Part shown: positions 1 through 11,964 of the stretch, in pieces
Position numbering within the stretch: position 1 is the stretch's first letter
How the letters are laid out: each line of letters starts with the position of its first letter
NCBI RefSeq assembly: GCF_002775205.1
Contig: NC_036446.1
Coordinates: 17,918,565-17,982,564 of the forward strand
Length of the DNA stretch: 64,000 nucleotides
From: Xiphophorus maculatus
Lineage: Eukaryota > Chordata > Actinopteri > Cyprinodontiformes > Poeciliidae
Reading direction: 5' to 3'
Position numbers and translations under genes: made by a program
Notes under the pieces: model-generated
Databases searched by the model: none
What the model was told of the DNA's origin: nothing
Seen by the model: the letters and a program-made list of their open reading frames with translations, nothing else

Positions 1-3000
1 AAACCATCGGTGCTCGGGCGAAATATTCCTACATTCCCTCACATGCAGGCTCATCTGACACCAACACTGTTTTTCCCTCATCACATGATATTTGTACTGA
101 AAACTCAAAGGAAGAAGGGACCGCGTATACCAGGGCAAAAAGGAAGGAGCTGAGCCTATGGGATACACTAAAAGATCAGGTCTTGGAAGAGTCCTATAAG
201 TCCTCCGCTCCTTTCTCTGACATGTGCTCTGTGTGCAAGAAACCTGGAGTATACCGCTGTCTGGAATGCAGCAGAAGCAGTGTTTTTTGCAAGGATTGTG
301 TCTACACAGTACCCATAAATTCTTTGCACCTCCCTGAAAAGTGGAATGTAAGTTCATTTTTGTTGAATGTACTAATAAATATTGTAATTGATGTATAGAA
401 TGAGAATGAGTTCTTAATTGCATAAAATTCGGTTTTTCTCTGTCCTTTTTTGTGTCTCTTTAGAAAACCTGCTATGAGGCTGCTTTCCAGCAGTTGGTGT
501 TGCATTTAAGTGGGGATCACAGTACCCATGTTGTTTACTCCAGAGATGTAAAGACTTTTGTCAACACAGGTATGTTTTTACACTATGTAATTTTTTAATT
601 AATTAATTTTGTGTATATGTGTATGTATATATATATATATATATATACTGCTCAAAAAAATAAAGGGAACACTCAAATAACACATCCTAGATCTGAATGA
701 ATGAAATATTCTCATTGAATACTTTGTTCTGTACAAAGTTCCATTTGCACAACAGCAGGTGAAATTGATAGTCAATCAGTGTTGCTTCCTAAGTGGACAG
801 TTTGATTTCACAGAAGTTTGATTTACTTGGAGTTATATTGTGTTGTTTAAGTGTTCCCTTTATTTTTTTGAGCAGTGTATATATATATATATATATATAT
901 ATTCTACAAAATTCTAAATCTTATTTAGTAAAATTTATGTTTTCACTTTATGATTATTAATCTTGTCCCACGTGAATATATGTTTATGTGACTTTTTATT
1001 GTGGAATAACTTTTTATTCTTCTTTGTTGTTATTTATTTATACTTGGATACACAAATATAGAAAACTACATAAATACATAGATTGGAGGGGAAGCTCAGT
1101 TAAAGACAACACATGTTAAGTTAAACACAGTTAAAGTGGCAAGTCTGCGTTGGTTTGTACATGTTTAAAGAAGGGATATATCATCCATCCATTGCCTTCT
1201 GCTTATCTGGGGTCAGGTCACCCAAGTAACAGCATAATTAAGGATTCCCAGACTTCCCTCTACCCAGCCAATTGGGCCAGCTCCTAGGGTGTAATCCCAA
1301 TACATCCTACACCAGTGGTGCCCAAAGTCAGTCCTCGAAGGCCAGCATTTTGCAGGTTTTAGTTCTGTCCCTGGTTTAATGCACTTGGATCCAGTGATGG
1401 CTCAGTAGAAGAACATTGACCTGCTGGAAAGGTTGTTACCACCACCACAGAGAGAACTAAAACATGCAGAATGAAGGTGCTCGAGGACGAATTTTGGTCA
1501 CCCCTGTCCTATTCCATCTTAGAAGCATAGATGTGGCTCGGTGGTCCCTAAAGGGAGCAGTAATAAAAAGATCAACTCCTCATATGGATATCATGTATTT
1601 GTTATACAACTTATAAAATCGAAGTATAATTATAACACATATTGTGGACTGATTTAATTCCGAGTTCTATAAAACAGTGTATTTATTGACTCTGTGAGAT
1701 AAAAAATGGAATGAATCCTTTTTCTTCCTTTGTCTTTTTAGGTCATCTCATTAATTGCACAGTTTCTTTTTGTAAATGCGAACCTGAGGTCTGCACTCTT
1801 CTGAAGTATGGCCTTTGGCCTGCTTCACCGGAGAAGCCACAGGCTGCTTTTTCAATGGCTCTTCTTGAGCTATTTGTCCATCTTTCTTTGGAGTGCCAGG
1901 TCTCTGTAGAGGGATTCATCAACACCTTACGGTGGAAAAACAATCTTACTGTTATGGAGGTAGAGAGAAAAAGATATGTCCTAGTAAATATGTCAACAAT
2001 ATTGCAACTTTTTTATTCTGTTTAATATATTAAATATTTCTTTAAATTAATGTCACTGATGGCATTTCCAGTAGACTAGATGTGTTATTTACTGCTTTCT
2101 CATTTAGAATTTTTTTTTTTACAGTATTTATTTATTTATTTTTTTTACTTATGTACCTTTGGAATTAATAGATTAAACATAAGTACTGTGACTCTTTTTA
2201 CTACAGGTTAATATGCTGTACAGAGCCCTAGTAGGAGAGTCTATTTCCCAGTTTCGCCATTATCACTTCCGACGAAGGTCACTAATTTTGATGTAATTTG
2301 TATTATTTCCAATTATTCACAGAGATATTGGATTGTTCAATAACATACATTGTTGACTTATCTACAGAGATTGTTCCAAGATGGAAGAGGAACTATGTGA
2401 TGAAGCTGACCGAAATCAACCAGCTCAGGTATGATCCTTTTTTGAATACCAAATCAGTAGGCAGATTGGTGGTGTGTCTGTAATGATGAGGGTGCTGCAA
2501 AGGTCTGCAGTTTTCAAGACATGTAGTAAATACAAAAAAATGTAGTCAAATGTCTCGATTTGGTGGTTGTTCCATGTTCCTAACCTCACCTATGGGAAGC
2601 AGCCTCACTACTAGGCACTAACCTCAGACATGCGTAAGATAATGTATAAACATTGTGAAATACTTACACAAGACTTACAATGTTGCCACATTAATGACAA
2701 AGTATTAAGTTCAGCTAATTATACAAGCTATGCCAATATAAAGTCTTTGTTTTCATTTTTAGATCCGGATCACATAAACAGGAGTCACTCATTGAAGATG
2801 AATCACAGTAAGAGACAGAAATTTGTACTCTTCTATATTTGAACAACAGTTCTCGCCTCAAGTAAAGAAACTGTGCGTTGTTTTGTTTTTTTTGTTTGTT
2901 TTTGTTGTGGTTAGGCTGGACAGGGATCTTCGAATAATTGAGAGACACCATGGTGTAAAACGAAGGTGGCTCCCTTCGGATGACATTTTCCAGAGAACAC

Positions 3001-4551
3001 TGAGAGATGTTGACCAGGAACTTAGAGGTCAGCTGATACGACGAGCACAAAATGAAGCAAGGGAGAGGACCACTCTTCTCAACCTGAAAAGAAGATATAA
3101 TGGTAACGCTACTTCTTTTCTTGACTGTATGGTCATTAGCAAAATTGAAGCTCAAAGGTCTTGTGGTTGAATCCCAGCATGTGGTAAACCTAAATTTAAT
3201 CTTTATGTTATCCCTGCACCATGCATATGTTCACTCTGGGTACTTAAGCTTCTTTATGCAGTGTAAGAAGTGACTGGTTTATTCCAACTTGTCCTTTGTC
3301 ATGGGTATGTGCTTTTGATGTGTATGGTTATTTATCTTTGGTGTATGAATATGTTTCTTGGGTGTATCCTGTCTTTCACCTAATGCCCGTTGTAAATAGG
3401 CACAGATAAGTGAGTATTGTAATACATCCATTTTCTAATGGACATTCAATGATCTTATGCATTACTGCAGATATTAAGTCACTGTAAGAACTATCAGTCT
3501 TTATATTCTGAGGATAACTTTTTTAAGAGTACAATTAAAATATCATTCAATTATTGGCAGTAATAGATTTTGACCTACAAACTGAGATTTCCTTATGCGA
3601 ACTTTAGTGTCATGTTGAATATCTTGTGTAGAATTGGCTGCCACTACTTGTGTTCACAAAATCCAAATTGAGATAAACACTATTTCAGATGTTGACCTTT
3701 TATTATGTTTAACATACTTCAATAAATGACTATTGTATCATGTTTTCATATTGTGTTGATTGTATTATTTTTACTAGTATTTATATTTCTTCTTTCTTTA
3801 CAGATGGACAGGGAGTTGCTTTAAGGCTGTCCAAGCAAGTGAATGCCTGTAACAGAAAACTGAAGAAGATTGTTACAGAGTACAATAATCTGCAGTGGCC
3901 TCCACAAACTGGCATCTTTCCATCACATTTAGAATTTCGAGAATTGTGTGATGCCTCCTCCCAGCTGTACACATTGTTTGATGAACAAGTGAGTAGAATT
4001 GATCTAAAGGTTTTATTCAACTTTCTACATGCTGTTATTCACTTTATGTTGCTACTACGCTTTAACAAGGTTCCACTTGCAATTGTTCTCTTATTTTAAA
4101 GATTGAAGATCATGGTGTTGTTCCAAAGAACCTAAAAAGTCGAGCAATAGAAGCCCTGCATTTGAAGACTAGAGCAGCTGAAGAAAAGCTTCTACTTAAG
4201 AGAGAGATGAACACTGTCATTCTTCACCTTCATCAACAACATGGACATTTAAGTTCAGCTATAAATGATACTGCAGATCCTGGTTCAAAAGCTGTACTTC
4301 ATCAAAACATTATCATGTTAGAAAAGAAAATGTACAGTGCAATGAACATGTTCAAGAGGTTTATTGAAGTTGGTGCCCCTCCTCCAAATCATCACCTACC
4401 AGAGTTTAACTCTCATTCTCAAGCACTTATGTCTCCAGATCTACATTACATAGACTATGATGAAAGCATTGACGATGGAGAGGATGAAGAGGATGATGAC
4501 GACAATGTTGACGAAGGAGAGAACAGCATAGATTGTGAATCATCTTCATGA
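1..4551 (+). CDS. KDZ/Zisupton-type transposase-derived gene, 3' part, catalytic core not found
   Basis: The frame is open from base 3, so the gene begins left of the window. Exons I can join in frame: 3-347, 464-569, 1742-1959, 2207-2277, 2368-2428, 2782-2807, 2915-3102, 3804-3988, 4102-4551 (stop), all with GT-AG borders and matching phases. The first four encode a cysteine cluster: CSVCKKPGVYRCLECS, then CKDC, LHLSGDH, and CTVSFCKC followed by LLKYGLWPASPEKP. From memory this layout is typical of the CxC domains attached to KDZ transposases. The last exons encode a Lys/Glu-rich helical region (RLSKQVNACNRKLKKIV) and an acidic tail (DDGEDEEDDDDN), as in the KDZ C-terminus. The large core expected after HYHFRRR is missing: only short linker exons fit between 2278 and 2915. 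The junction 2277-2915 has an alternative (acceptor at 2763 in another frame). It could be a domesticated gene or an internally deleted copy. The family call is fairly sure; function is unknown. Confidence 0.72.
646..878. mobile_element. Tc1/mariner-type MITE inside a (TA)n tract
   Basis: The left end (about 648-673) reads ctgctcaaaaaaataaaggg and the right end (about 850-875) is its inverted complement, ending in ttttttgagcag. The two ends form terminal inverted repeats of about 26 bp around a roughly 230-bp non-coding body. It sits in an intron of the KDZ-type gene and is flanked on both sides by TA repeats, which fits TA target-site insertion. I recall this end sequence as common in fish genomes. 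Confidence 0.8.
1181..1312. repeat. Fragment of a dispersed fish repeat (catccatccattgccttctg... type)
   Basis: The stretch starting catccatccattgccttctg and continuing through 'gcttatctggggtcaggtca' and 'gattcccagacttccctct' matches, from memory, the 3' part of a repeat very common in teleosts (probably a non-LTR element). It has no coding potential here and is cut off by the hAT-type element that begins at 1313. Confidence 0.5.
1313..1506. mobile_element. hAT-type MITE, 194 bp
   Basis: The left end (cagtggtgcccaaagtcagt, then ggttttagttct) and the right end (agaactaaaacatgcagaat, ending tttggtcacccctg) are imperfect inverted copies of each other. Flanking octamers tcctacac (1305-1312) and tcctattc (1507-1514) agree at 6 of 8 bases, the size of a hAT target-site duplication. 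Related, more decayed copies lie near 8092-8254 and 9955-10007. Confidence 0.72.
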
Positions 4552-5704
4552 TTTATGGCCACTTACTGTCCTATGTGAAGAGCACATATTCCAGTATAAA
4601 AAGTTTATTGTTTGATGATTTTCATATAAGCTTTTTGTTCTAACATCTCAGTTTATTGCTTTTGATATTGTTGAGACATATCTGTTTTTTAAGTCAAGCT
4701 ATATATAATCAAGGGCATTTTAGTTTTACTCATTACAGCTTTGTACTGTTAATGTTCTTGTTCAGTATGACATTGTTAATGACTAAACTTCATTTACAGT
4801 TTGAATTTAACTCTTAATTTTGAGATGCTGCATAATGTGCTTTACATAATATCTTTAAATTTGGGCACAACAACGAAATAACTAAAACGTAGTGGACAAA
4901 AATTTTGTGATGTTCATATTTGAGAAATATTTGACTGTTATCCAAGAATTACATTATTTTGAAGGGCACTACTCTGTATTAAAAATTCATTAAGAGCTAC
5001 GTCAGTGTTTCTGTGATATTTCAGACAGATTTCAAAACTTACAATATGGACTATTTGTAGCCTGTGTAGGGACTTACAAACTGGTTTATTTGATTTACCT
5101 TCCTGGTTTTAGTAAGAATGCCAGCAGCACCATAATATATAATCTGCAGTTGGATGATTGACTACTTTTTTAGGAGACCCCTCACACCAGCATCCAGGTT
5201 GAGTGTTTGCTGTCTACGCGCTCCTTCCACTGCTCCACCACTCAGATGGCTGCACAGACTAGTGAGAATTATCTTACTGTTAGATTTGCATTTAGTTTTG
5301 CAACTGTAAGGACATGTACATTCCTGGTTGTTTAAAAGGTTATAGAGCAGTTAATATTAGTGTTGATGTTTGCGTTTTTCAGGAGGGCAACGCGAATATT
5401 GACGTCCTTCACACCAGATATTACATTAAAATGTAAGCACACAGCGGGACAGATCAGGCAGGAATATAAAGACAGAGAGTCTGAATAACACCAACTGTAT
5501 GTCAGAAAATTCTGACATGTAGTCTTATGTGATTTGTCTCTGCTTACATAAAAAAATATATGGGCCACTATGGAAAATGGTAACAAACCATTTTGGGACC
5601 TATACTGTCTGCCCTCTTTTTTCCCTTATGGGGCCCACCTAGGTATGCCGGCTGGGGCATTATGACATAACTGTTTGTAACCTACCTGAGAAAGCGGCAA
5701 CATA
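4552..5704. other. 3' flank of the KDZ-type gene, no gene seen
   Basis: AT-rich sequence following the stop codon. It presumably contains the 3' UTR. No convincing exon, RNA gene or repeat family is recognised in it. Confidence 0.4.
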
Positions 5705-5705
5705 C

Positions 5706-6439
5706 AGTCATATGAAAAAGTTTGGGCCCCTCTATTAATCTCAATCATTTTTATGTATAAATATTTGGGTGTTTACAAAAGCTACTTCAGTTTGATATAT
5801 CTAATGGACACAGTAATATTTCTGTTTCCATTAGACACAGAAATAAATGAGGTTTATTGGACTAACAGAAAATGTGCAGTACGCATTAACAGAAAATTTG
5901 ACAGCTGCAAAAATATGGGCACCTCAACAGAAAAGTGACATTAATATTTATTAGATCTGCCTTTTGCAAAAATAACAGCCTGTAGTTGCTTCCTGTAGCT
6001 TTTAATGAGTTCTTTGATCCTGTATGAAGGTATTTTTGACCATTCCTCTTTACAAAACAATTCCAGTTGAGTTAAGTGTGATGGTTGCCGAGCATGGACA
6101 GTCCGCTTCAAATCATCCCAGATGTTCAGTGATATTCAGGTCTGGACTGGGATGGCCATCCAGAACATTGCAATTGTTCCTCTGCATGAATGCCTGAGTA
6201 GATTTGGAGCAGTGTTTTGGATCATTGTCTTGCTGAAATATCCATCCCTGGCATAACTTCAACTTCGTATCAGCTTCTTGAACATTATTCTCAAGAATCT
6301 GTTAATATTGAGTGGAATCCATGTGACCCTCAACTTTAACAAGATTCCCAGTACCAGCATTGGCCACACAGCCCCAAAGCATGATGGAACCTCCACCAAA
6401 TTTTACAGTGGGTAGCAAGTGTTTTTCTTGGAATGCTGT

Positions 6440-6513
<74 letters not shown>

Positions 6514-6720
6514 CCATGCATAATGCCTTTTTTATGACCAAACAACTCAATCTTTGTTTCTTCAGTCCACAGGACCTTATTCCAAAATGAAGCTGGCTCG
6601 TCCAAATGTGCTTTTGCAGACCTCAAGCGGCTCTGTTTGAGGCGTAATTGCTGAAAAGGCTTCTTTTGCATCACTCTCCCATACAGCTTCTCCTTGTTAG
6701 CACATACTACCTGTAATAGT
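5706..6720 (-). pseudogene. Tc1-like transposon, truncated transposase relic
   Basis: The left end begins cagtcatatgaaaaagtttg, a Tc1-type terminus. On the - strand short blocks typical of Tc1-like transposases are visible: FGGGSIMLWGCVA (about 6360-6410) and FWNKVLWTEETKIELFG (about 6530-6590). The reading frame is broken by a 72-C homopolymer at 6441-6512 and elsewhere, and the element appears to stop near 6700 without a matching right terminus. It is therefore a dead, 5'-biased fragment. Confidence 0.8.
6441..6512. repeat. Poly-C homopolymer, 72 nt
   Basis: An uninterrupted run of 72 C residues lies inside the Tc1-like relic, at a place where related elements have ordinary coding sequence. 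It accounts for the poly-Gly/poly-Pro open frames seen here, which are not genes. Confidence 0.95.
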
Positions 6721-7579
6721 GCAGCTAAACTAAATATGAGAAAAAAGTGAAGCCCTGATCATAGTTTAAAACACTACACACTACAATTATACTCTCAATG
6801 ACCATATACATTACTTTATAACAGCCTCGCACTTACAACTCACAGGGTCTTATTGTTGCGGCACACGTTCAATATTTGAAATGGAATGCGCCCCATCGCG
6901 GGTGCACTGACACACGGGGCGATGTCATGATTGAACTCACCAGTCTGAGTGGGTAGTAAATTCTGTTAAAGTAAGTAAATCACATTTTCCAGTCATAAAT
7001 TGAAATTATCAGACAGAATGAAATCCTAATGTCAAATCGTATTAATAGTTTTCATTAAGCGGCAAAAAGTGTGTAACTGGTCACGTGGCGTGTCACCCAT
7101 TGATAACCAATAGTAACGTGACGTTGTGGAACTACTGCATCCCACACTGGGATCTTCTCCAGCTGTGTCCTATCAACATGCCTGTCCTAACGATTTCGCG
7201 AAGGGAGAAAGTGCCTTTACCTGAACGTGTCGTCTTCTAACCTGGTCAATTTGTTTATTTAAAAGGAAAGATCTTACTCATTCTTTTGCTAAAGGGTATT
7301 ATCTGTGCTACCATGTGGAAATTTTTCAAGTGCAATAGTAATGAGTTCAGCTAACATGCTCACTGATGTGTTTGTTTGATACCCAAATGTTTGTTACTAT
7401 TTAAAGCACTCACATTTGACAGAATATCTTTTCAATACAAAAGCTTTTATTGATGCATTGTACATTTATCAACTGTTTAAGAAAAAACTACAGGAAATGC
7501 TAACATTGACAGATGTCAGATGTCACAACTGTGACCAAATTAGAAGTGTCTTTTTTGCAGTCCCAGTGCAGACAATTTT
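6721..7579. other. No gene seen; unclassified sequence
   Basis: Between the Tc1 relic and the - strand pseudogene. A few CpG-containing motifs (gtcacgtggc near 7081, gtgacgttgtgg near 7118) suggest either an old promoter or a transposon end, but nothing decides this. Confidence 0.3.
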
Positions 7580-8091
7580 TCAGTTTTTCTTGAATCCACA
7601 TGCCAGGTGTGACCACTGCTCACATGTGTTGCAACGTCGCCACTCACGCCACTTCTTCTTGGCATTTTTTTTCTCATCACTGAACAGACGTTCAGTGATG
7701 AACGTCTGTTCAACAGATGTTGCAAACATCCGTAGTATCTAAATAAAGAAAAATAAGTCATTTATTGACAAATGTAGTTTAAAAAACATAAAAGAAGCAT
7801 AATGCCTTAATTTATTTAAATGTATACCATCTGTAGTCGGTTCTCTTGACAGCACTTCCGTCAAACCCATAGTCTCTGTTACGCTCCGCTCATCTAAAGA
7901 AGAATTAACAGTTTAGTTGCAATGTGATCTCAAGGTAGGTCATACCTTCAAGTAACGTTTAACATATTATACTTTATACGGGAATATGTTGAACTCAAGC
8001 GTTACTATCAGTTCTGTGTAAACAGCATATTTAAACATATTGAAACAGTTTTATTATTAATACTTTTTATTTTTATTCATTGTCGTCAAAA

Positions 8092-8254
8092 TTAGGGCCC
8101 TGAGGATGGGCATCCTGCATGTTTTAGTTCTCTCACCGGTGGAAGTTACAAACTTTTCATCATGTCAACCTATTCATAGGCCTTGCATTAAACCAGGAAC
8201 AGAACTAAGAAATGCAAGGTGCTGGCCATTGAGGAACAATTTTGGGAACCCCTA
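8092..8254. mobile_element. Decayed hAT-type MITE copy
   Basis: Contains gcatgttttagttct on the left and agaactaagaaatgcaaggt with a tttgggaacccct end on the right. It is a diverged relative of the element at 1313-1506. Confidence 0.55.
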
Positions 8255-9904
8255 CTTTAAGCTATTGGTTAGTGTGATTTGTATGTAATTATTTCTGCAA
8301 TTTTTTTTTTATGTTGAAAACAAATTATTGCCTGCTCATTCATTAGTTCCGTAATTTGAGATGTCTTCTACTTCCTTAAAGTTAAACAAGTGATGCAAGA
8401 CAAGCATCTATGCTTTAGTTCTGTACTACTGTATTTTGTGGTACATCTAATTTAATAATTTATTTAATGTTTGCATGTGTAATTAAAGCTGGAAATGTGG
8501 TTGATGTACATAGGGAATGAGAGTTTTCTGTGTTTTGTTGTGTGACTGATGGTCTCCACCTCAAGTGGTTTGAATAAGCAATAAAACATAACCAAACATA
8601 GTGCTGCAAAGTATTCGGATTTATGTCAGCTGTGACACCAGCTGCAACTATTACTTTTAACAGCTCACAATAAAATATTTCTGTATTCCGCATTTGTGAA
8701 TGTGACTATTGTTCAGAGGGAACATCAGCTGTTGTGAGACTTGCCAACTTGCTAATTGTCAACTACATTTGTTCAACAGTCTTAGCATGAGAAACGCATC
8801 ACATGCACTATATTACACATACATTTTTGTACAACCACAATATCAATGCCGAGATGAATCTTGCAGACATTGACATGACAGTACAGCTATAATCCAACTA
8901 TACATAATAGCCATATAGAACATTTTGAAAGGTGTTACATCCTCACTAATGAGATCACCCAATACACGTACCCCAAAGCGTATGTGATTTATCTAAGTAT
9001 GGAATATTTATAATTTCTTAAACATATCTGGTTGTACGTCAGAGTGACCTAAAGACAAAGCTGGACTCCCCACACTTTTTGTATCTGAAAACCTATAAAT
9101 CATCCGGAATACATATTTTCCTAAGGAAGACCAGACATATTGTGTTACCGAGGGTGTAGTGCGCTTTGTAATATACCCACATAACATACATAACAACATT
9201 GTAATGGAGGACTTTCAGGATAGACATGCAACAAACTTACCATTTGCACACATTGCATTCAAAATGTCTTCCACAGTTGGTGTCCTAATTTTCCTCCCGG
9301 GGTCTGATACAAAGAATAAAATATAATTATTGAAATTGTTTTTCCAACATATCTTCAATATGAGTACAATAAAATGCAATATCAAAACTTGAAGTACAAA
9401 GTACAAGTATCCAGGACATGGCTTAAACAGTATTTCTCAAGTACACATTGTGAAGTGTGAACGATTAAAGGTTTTCTTAAGGCTAATATTAATCAACACA
9501 ACATTGTACTTTATTAATTTTAATGAACGAAAGGACAATTTCCCATACTTCAGGGTATATTTGTTTCATTTCTCGTTGTAAGTTGGCATCTGCTTCTGCA
9601 AAGTTTTTACGGTAACTATTCCATCATAGACCATAATTGCAAATAACTAAGCAGGTATCTGTTGGGATACACTGAATAGAATTGTCACAGGGAAAGAGAT
9701 TTATTTCTAATATAAATCTGATATAAAAACCATATATACAATTTCAAATGGAATTGTATGATTAAAACAAGTCCAAAAAAAAACCCCTATTACATGGAAA
9801 GGGATACTGAATGAAGTCCTTCCAATAAGGACCGCTTGTTTTACTTCTCTGTCTGGTGGTTGTAACCTCCTCAACATGTCAATTTTCTTCTTTGGCCTTC
9901 TAAT

Positions 9905-10007
9905 GAGCCATGATTGAATCCAGGTGTGTTAACCTAGATTCAATCATGGCTCAAGGGCATGAAGGTTCCAGCCCTTGAGAATCAACTTTGGAAACCACTG
10001 TTCTAGA
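9905..10007. repeat. Hairpin plus half of a hAT-type MITE
   Basis: gagccatgattgaatc (9905-9920) and its exact reverse complement (9937-9952) form a 16-bp stem with a 16-nt loop. The sequence after it, ending near 10007 with gaatcaactttggaaaccact, resembles the right half of the hAT-type MITEs at 1313 and 8092. Confidence 0.55.
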
Positions 10008-10295
10008 AAGTAAATCGAACAGAACAATGCAAGTATTACACAACTACAAAATAACTAAGGCAAGATACTTTTTCCAAAAATTAAGTTTATGAATAGCCTG
10101 GTAAAAAAATGACCCATTGTACTACACATTGAAGCATCCAGAGGGTCTGGGCTATGGCTATTGAGACACTATTGCTCACTTAACACTCATTTAACACCTC
10201 TCTAGAGGTGTTAAATTTTACCCAATCGCTAATGTTTGTCTGTGACGTATGTCATGTGCCAGTTCAATGCCAAAAATTCTACTTGAAATTGCATT

Positions 10296-10336
10296 TGCTG
10301 CAAATAAATAAATAAATAAAATAAAATAAATAAATA
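10296..10336. repeat. (AAAT)n-like simple repeat
   Basis: Runs of aaataaataaataaaat in a decayed part of the - strand pseudogene. Confidence 0.8.
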
Positions 10337-11964
10337 CATAAAATCTGTCACTACAAAGACAGAAGCCCTGAGCTCATCGAGGCAGCTGTCCATGTTAATT
10401 CCATATTTGGAAGGCCAACAAAGACTGAATGGCTTCCTTTACTTTGCTACAACTACAGGTGGACTGCAATTCTAAAACAGCACAGAAAATTGGCAGTCTT
10501 AACAACTTCTCCTTCTGTTTACTGATTGGCACAATGAAACGTCTGCAGGAGATAATCCGAGTCAAGGGGAGAAAGCAAAGGCTGTGCTGTAAGTGAGAAT
10601 TGCAATGATCAGGCTAGCTATACACACAACAATGCTTGTCAACATAACAGCTACAGTAAATCCTCTCTCACCCTTGTTCTTTAACTGATCCCTGCAGAAC
10701 AGGTTGTAACCAGACAGGTCCTTGGTGTATAACTTCTTGTTTTTAGGTTGAGAAGAAGATGGCTTTTTTCTTCTATAGTTTCCAATCCAGTTCTAAAAAA
10801 CACAAAAGTCTTGTTACAAAACAGGAAGTTTGAATTTATTTTTATATGAAATTGCATCTTGCCTTCTGAATTCTGAAATTGAATGGCTAGAAAGAACTTT
10901 GGTAAACATACATCAATGACAAACGGTGGCAAGCCAGTGGCCTGGGATGCCGCTCCAACCAGTGGAGATCCCACCCTGGTCATCCCTTCTTTATAGTCTT
11001 TCTGGAGGAAGACCTTCGCTTCCTCCGAGATATGTGTTCTCTCTTATCATGAAATGAAAAAAAGCAGAGCATATAAAAAAATAATATTCAGGACAAACAC
11101 ATATTTTCTTAGATCTTGCTGTATAGCTCAATGTTTAAGAGATGCTACACATACCTCTTCTTGACATTGAACCTAAAAGAAAGACAGAAAATACAACCAT
11201 GAATATGAATAAACAGAAGGTAGCTGTTTTTTCTGGTATGTGATAAATAAATATTAGCATGCATTGTGCTTGCAGGGTATCCCCCAGAAAACATGGTAAG
11301 CCCGGTGGTTGAGTTTTATGACAGTCAGTCATCCTGTAGCTGGTCATGTTTTTGAGATAAAAAATGTTAAAAGTTGACGGGAAATTTGAAATTACATTTT
11401 GAGAATTATGTGTTATTGAAAGATTGGAATATTAATACTTGAACAATAACTATAAAGTCATAGAAAATGCAAACGTTTTACAAAGACTTAAATAAATAAA
11501 CAATGCTTAGCCTGGTGGGGCAACAAATAAAGAATGATGGCCTCAGGGCTTATAATACACTGTGGGAAACGATGAAATGTAATGAACTGTATGATAGAAT
11601 CCTAACATTAAATCAATATACTGATATAAACTAGTATACTGAAAAGTATACGGTTTTTTAAGATATATGAAACAAAATTTTAGCACATTGTTATTAAAGG
11701 TATGAAGGACAGCTACATTTGAATGTGACTGGCTTTTAAGAGGCTACTTTAGCTAGCTTTTTTTTTCTACCAAATAGGGTTAAAAACGTGTCTAAATCTG
11801 TACAAACACATGCTGTGCCACATACTCGCTAACATTAACTCATAGAACTACCATCAGCAGATTTATAAATGTAGACTTTCGGTCTTTTGAGGTTTTTTAC
11901 TACATTTTTATTTGACAGATTCAGGGGCTACTCACCAGCTCCGACCGTGGAAAGTGTCGCGTCG

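Larger units (their letters stand above)
7580..11172 (-). pseudogene. Decayed multi-exon gene with homeodomain-like, HMG-like and PHD-like parts
   Basis: I do not recognise this gene by name. Candidate exons in - strand order: 11155-11172 (ATG at 11167), 10912-11042, 10672-10792, 10523-10586, a frame-broken segment about 10360-10490, 9241-9303, about 9060-9180, 7828-7893 and 7580-7738. The first four join in one frame with GT-AG borders. Exons 2-3 give THISEEAKVFLQKDYKEG, then TGLPPFVID joined to NWIGNYRRKK. This resembles homeodomain helices 2-3. KDLSGYNLFCRDQLKNK follows and resembles the start of an HMG box. Later pieces include RTPTVEDILNAMCANG and MDSCLDELRASVFVVTD. The last exon has CNTCEQWSHLAC, the second half of a PHD finger. 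Its first half (DVCNIC) lies in a different frame, and there is another frame conflict near 10,430. The pattern suggests a dead or dying transposon-associated gene convergent with the KDZ-type gene. Domain names are inferences from short motifs. Confidence 0.5.

Noticed and set aside
2298..2483. Frame reading IVPRWKRNYVMKLTEINQL as the KDZ linker
   Set aside because: It can be joined only to the acceptor at 2763 and does not fit the phase of the exon ending at 2277; the alternative frame (acceptor 2367, then 2782) joins on both sides. Kept as an alternative, not as the main model.
6302..6674. Open frames encoding poly-Gly or poly-Pro proteins
   Set aside because: They are produced by the 72-C homopolymer in a dead Tc1-like element; the flanking residues are transposase remnants.
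10400..10415. CArG-like ccatatttgg as a regulatory site
   Set aside because: Isolated, inside a decayed transposon-like gene and far from any promoter; chance occurrence is likely.
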